From Texcoconibacillus texcoconensis (GTDB taxonomy: Bacteria > Bacillota > Bacilli > Bacillales > Salisediminibacteriaceae): a stretch of 64,000 bases of DNA. This document shows, piece by piece, positions 61,455-64,000 of this stretch (positions within the stretch are counted from its first letter, which is position 1; the number at the start of each line of letters is the position of its first letter). The DNA lies in NCBI RefSeq assembly GCF_014202575.1, contig NZ_JACHHB010000002.1:191219-255218 (forward strand), in the 5' to 3' direction. The notes beneath the pieces were generated by a model. That model did not search any database, had not been told where the DNA came from, and was given only the letters and a program-made list of their open reading frames with translations. The position numbers and the translations under genes were made by a program.

Positions 61455-63860
61455 TTAGTCAACACCTGCTGCAATTCTTACTTGTCTTTGCATACTTTCT
61501 TGAACTAGGCCATCATTATGCCTTGTACTATTTAAGAAGTGAATACAGAAGTGTCCGTTATAATTGTTGTTTCGAATATCTTGATCTGCGTGTGGGAAAG
61601 AATGCATCGCTGCTGCTAACCTTCTTCCATCGACGGAAATAATGATCGCTCTTGGTGTCCAGGTAAAATTCCCGCCCCATATTTCTCTCATTGTTTGGGC
61701 GTCTGAAGATGTCAGAGGTTCAGCATCCGCATGGTTTCCACCCATTGTGTGTCGAACTCTAAACGTGCGACCTGTTTGGAAATCTGTAATGGTGGCGTCT
61801 TTGCCAATTGGGAAAACATATCTTCCTTCTGTCCACCAATCTAATAATTCCCCGTGCCGGTCACTTACTGTTTCGCGGACAGGCACGTTGTAAACAGGGA
61901 TTTGCAATACTTGACCAATGGACAATGTGCTGTTTAACGTTAAGTTATTTTCACTCAGTAACTCTAACATTGGAATCCCATACTGTACGCTAATTCTCCA
62001 CGCATTGTCTCCTGACCGAACAGTGTGTGTCGTGTATTTTTTCGTTACTTCTGCTCCTGATGAAGGAGATTCTTCCTTACTTTGCGCTTCTCGAGATACA
62101 GTAAGGGTTTGACCTACACGTAAGATATCTCCTGATAAATTGTTTAATCTTCTCAGTTCGTCTACTGTCGTATCAAAGCGTCTCGCGATTGCTGATAAGC
62201 TATCACCTGCTCGGACAGTATACGTTGTCGTCTCTTCTTCAGATGGAGAGGCTTGATCTGGCAGCTCTTCTTCTCCTTTTCCAGTTACAGTAAGTGTTTG
62301 CCCTACTCGCAATAGATCTCCTGATAAATTGTTTAATCTTCTCAGTTCGTCTACTGTCGTATCAAAGCGTCTGGCGATTGCTGATAAGCTATCACCTGCT
62401 TTGACGGTATACGTTGTCATCTCTTCTTCAGATGGAGAGTCTAGGTCTGGTTTTTCTTCTCCTTTCCCAGATACAGTTAGCGTTTGTCCTATTTGCAATA
62501 GATCTCCTGATAAGTTGTTTAATCTTCGCAGTTCGTCTACAGTCGTATCAAATTGTCTTGCGATTGTCGATAAGTTATCCCCTGCTTTGACGGTATACGT
62601 TGTCGTCTCTTCTTCAGATGGAGTGGCTTGATCTGGCTTTTCTTCACCTTCTCCAGATAACTTAAGGGTTTGCCCTACGCGAATCACATCTCCTGATAAA
62701 TTGTTCAATCTTCGCAGTTCATCGACTGTTATCTCAAATCGTCTGGCAATTGCATAGAGGTTATCTCCTGATTGAACGGTATACGTTGTTGGTTTCGGCG
62801 TTGGTTCGTCCCCCTGTTTAGCATCTTCTGCTACAACAAGCGTTTGCCCAATACTCAAGACATTACTTTGTAATTGATTCAACCTTCTTAATTCGTCGAC
62901 CGTTGTGTCAAAACGCCTTGCAATTGAAAATAAAGTATCCCCCGATACAACCGTGTGCAATTTTTGCCCTGTTACTGGCAGACGTAATTTTTGTCCAACT
63001 CGAATCACATCACTCGTTAAATCATTTAACCGCCTTAGCTCGTCTACCGTTGTATGAAACCGTCTCGCAATTGCGTACAGGTTGTCTCCTGATACAACGG
63101 TATATTCTTGGTTCGTTGACTGAGCCGCAACAGCATGTTTTCCTTCATCTATGGTATGATCTGTTTCATTTATAAGGGTTGGTTCTGTTTCCCCATGTGT
63201 ATGAATGCTCATTTCATTAACATCAATATTTTTCTCGACGTCATAGCCCAATGATTCAGCCACAAAGCCGATTGGTAAAAATATGACATCATCCTCTTTA
63301 AGCACTGGTGGGACACGAACCGTTTCTCCATTTACTTCACCTTCGTCACTGTCTACCGCTAACTCAATCTCTTTGTCACCTTTTTCGATGTGGATTACTT
63401 CTTCATCTTCTTGCAATGACACTCCTGTTTCTAGGTGAGTGGACACATATCTTAAAGGAAGGTAGACATTTTCGTTTTCGATGAAAGGTTCAGGATCAAC
63501 ATCCAGTTTCATACCGTTGATTTCTAATTTCACATCGTCCGCATCAAAAGCTCGTATTCCTTCATCTTCATCATCTACATACTGTTGCTCGATGTCCTCA
63601 AAAAAATCCTCATCGATATCCACCATTGGATACCCTTCATCACTTAACTTCCTATACCCACTGTCATCGCTTTCTCGATCTTCCTCTTCTTTATTATCAA
63701 GATCTTCTTTTACTTCGTTAGGGGTATCTTTATTTGGTTGTTCTTCTTCCTGTGTTTGAAATCCTTGGTTTTTATTTTCTGGATTGCTTGTATCAAATTG
63801 TTGATTACATGAAGTAAGTAACATCATGCTTGCAACAACTGAAATACAAAGTTTTTTCAT
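61455..63860 (-). CDS. Seven-LysM lipoprotein with copper-amine-oxidase-N-like domain and unusual C-terminal domain
   Basis: 801 aa. Lipobox LLTSC (Cys18), a long acidic linker (20-100), a copper amine oxidase N-terminal-type domain (about 108-220, LEINGMKLDVDPEPFIENENVYLPLRYVSTHLE), and seven LysM repeats (about 250-655). Repeats three to six are almost identical (ITVDELRRLNNLSGD...RVGQTL). The C-terminal domain of about 150 aa has FPIGKDATITDFQTGRTFRVRHTMGGNHADAEPLT, MHSFPHAD and NGHFCIHFLNSTRHNDG. The conserved His/Cys residues suggest an enzymatic or metal-binding role, perhaps a wall-active one. Near-identical repeats imply recent internal duplication. AGGTGG lies 10 nt before the ATG. 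Confidence 0.9.
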   Translation of the reverse strand: MKKLCISVVASMMLLTSCNQQFDTSNPENKNQGFQTQEEEQPNKDTPNEVKEDLDNKEEEDRESDDSGYRKLSDEGYPMVDIDEDFFEDIEQQYVDDEDEGIRAFDADDVKLEINGMKLDVDPEPFIENENVYLPLRYVSTHLETGVSLQEDEEVIHIEKGDKEIELAVDSDEGEVNGETVRVPPVLKEDDVIFLPIGFVAESLGYDVEKNIDVNEMSIHTHGETEPTLINETDHTIDEGKHAVAAQSTNQEYTVVSGDNLYAIARRFHTTVDELRRLNDLTSDVIRVGQKLRLPVTGQKLHTVVSGDTLFSIARRFDTTVDELRRLNQLQSNVLSIGQTLVVAEDAKQGDEPTPKPTTYTVQSGDNLYAIARRFEITVDELRRLNNLSGDVIRVGQTLKLSGEGEEKPDQATPSEEETTTYTVKAGDNLSTIARQFDTTVDELRRLNNLSGDLLQIGQTLTVSGKGEEKPDLDSPSEEEMTTYTVKAGDSLSAIARRFDTTVDELRRLNNLSGDLLRVGQTLTVTGKGEEELPDQASPSEEETTTYTVRAGDSLSAIARRFDTTVDELRRLNNLSGDILRVGQTLTVSREAQSKEESPSSGAEVTKKYTTHTVRSGDNAWRISVQYGIPMLELLSENNLTLNSTLSIGQVLQIPVYNVPVRETVSDRHGELLDWWTEGRYVFPIGKDATITDFQTGRTFRVRHTMGGNHADAEPLTSSDAQTMREIWGGNFTWTPRAIIISVDGRRLAAAMHSFPHADQDIRNNNYNGHFCIHFLNSTRHNDGLVQESMQRQVRIAAGVD

Positions 63861-63965
63861 CGACAGTCAACCACCTCGCAATCACATTTGGTAACGTTAA
63901 TTTATGTAGATTGCCGATGGTCAAACTGCTGAATTATTGCCAACCTAGTGATTTAGAGGGTGGAA

Positions 63966-64000
63966 ATGAACAAATTGGGATGGAAATTCGATGAAAGAAC
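63966..64000 (+). CDS. Possible start of a gene cut by the window end
   Basis: ATG 63966 with GAGGGTGG just upstream opens MNKLGWKFDER and runs off the window. Divergent from the LysM gene. Too short to identify. Confidence 0.4.
   Translation, partial: MNKLGWKFDER

Overview
The window looks like the chromosome of an endospore-forming, probably halo- and/or alkaliphilic member of the Bacillaceae. Shine-Dalgarno sites are of strong AGGAGG type, TTG and GTG starts are frequent, and gene content is Bacillus-like: YheC/YheD coat-type ATP-grasp, Ku/LigD, YitJ + MetH, oxygenase-only nitric oxide synthase, WYL regulator, Cof-type HAD phosphatase. Exported proteins (pullulanase, GlnH-like lipoprotein, CapA, LysM protein) are very rich in Asp/Glu, and there is an NhaC antiporter. 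I saw no rRNA, tRNA, complete insertion sequence, prophage or CRISPR array.

Layout. 1-5.4 kb: a large S-layer-anchored pullulanase bracketed by two arrays of a 21-bp tandem repeat, with two catabolite (cre) operators upstream. 5.6-10.1 kb: small membrane proteins, a Fic protein and an MgtC-like protein. 10.3-16.0 kb: a methionine operon (yitJ-metH) behind an unidentified terminator-containing leader. 16-20.4 kb: DUF3231 protein, polar amino-acid ABC transporter, nitrilase. 20.6-21.4 kb: the longest 21-bp array. 21.4-29.8 kb: DUF4352 protein, WYL regulator, YheC-like protein, a two-gene ParA operon, membrane proteins, HtpX. 30.5-33.3 kb: divergent ku/ligD with sigma-G-like promoters. 33.5-47.3 kb: chemoreceptor, SDR, patatin, three transporters, HD hydrolase, acyl-CoA synthetase, NOS. 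47.4-53.7 kb: a cyclic-di-GMP region with a degenerate REC-GGDEF protein, a PAS-GGDEF diguanylate cyclase, a PilZ protein and a c-di-GMP-I riboswitch. 54-64 kb: MFS exporter, a 52-bp tandem array, GNAT, CapA, YkhA-type thioesterase with an apparent ATC start, HAD phosphatase, LacI regulator, and a seven-LysM lipoprotein.

The strongest unexplained structure is intergenic. There are (i) five arrays built from 21-bp units of two related families; (ii) four copies of a ~180-bp quasi-palindromic element with four GGACAT-N4-CCGTTA-type boxes; (iii) a six-unit 52-bp array carrying a hairpin in each unit; and (iv) shorter dispersed elements. The 21-bp units stay open in four of six frames and so create spurious ORFs. 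The best functional link is the c-di-GMP riboswitch read toward a PilZ effector gene next to a GGDEF enzyme.
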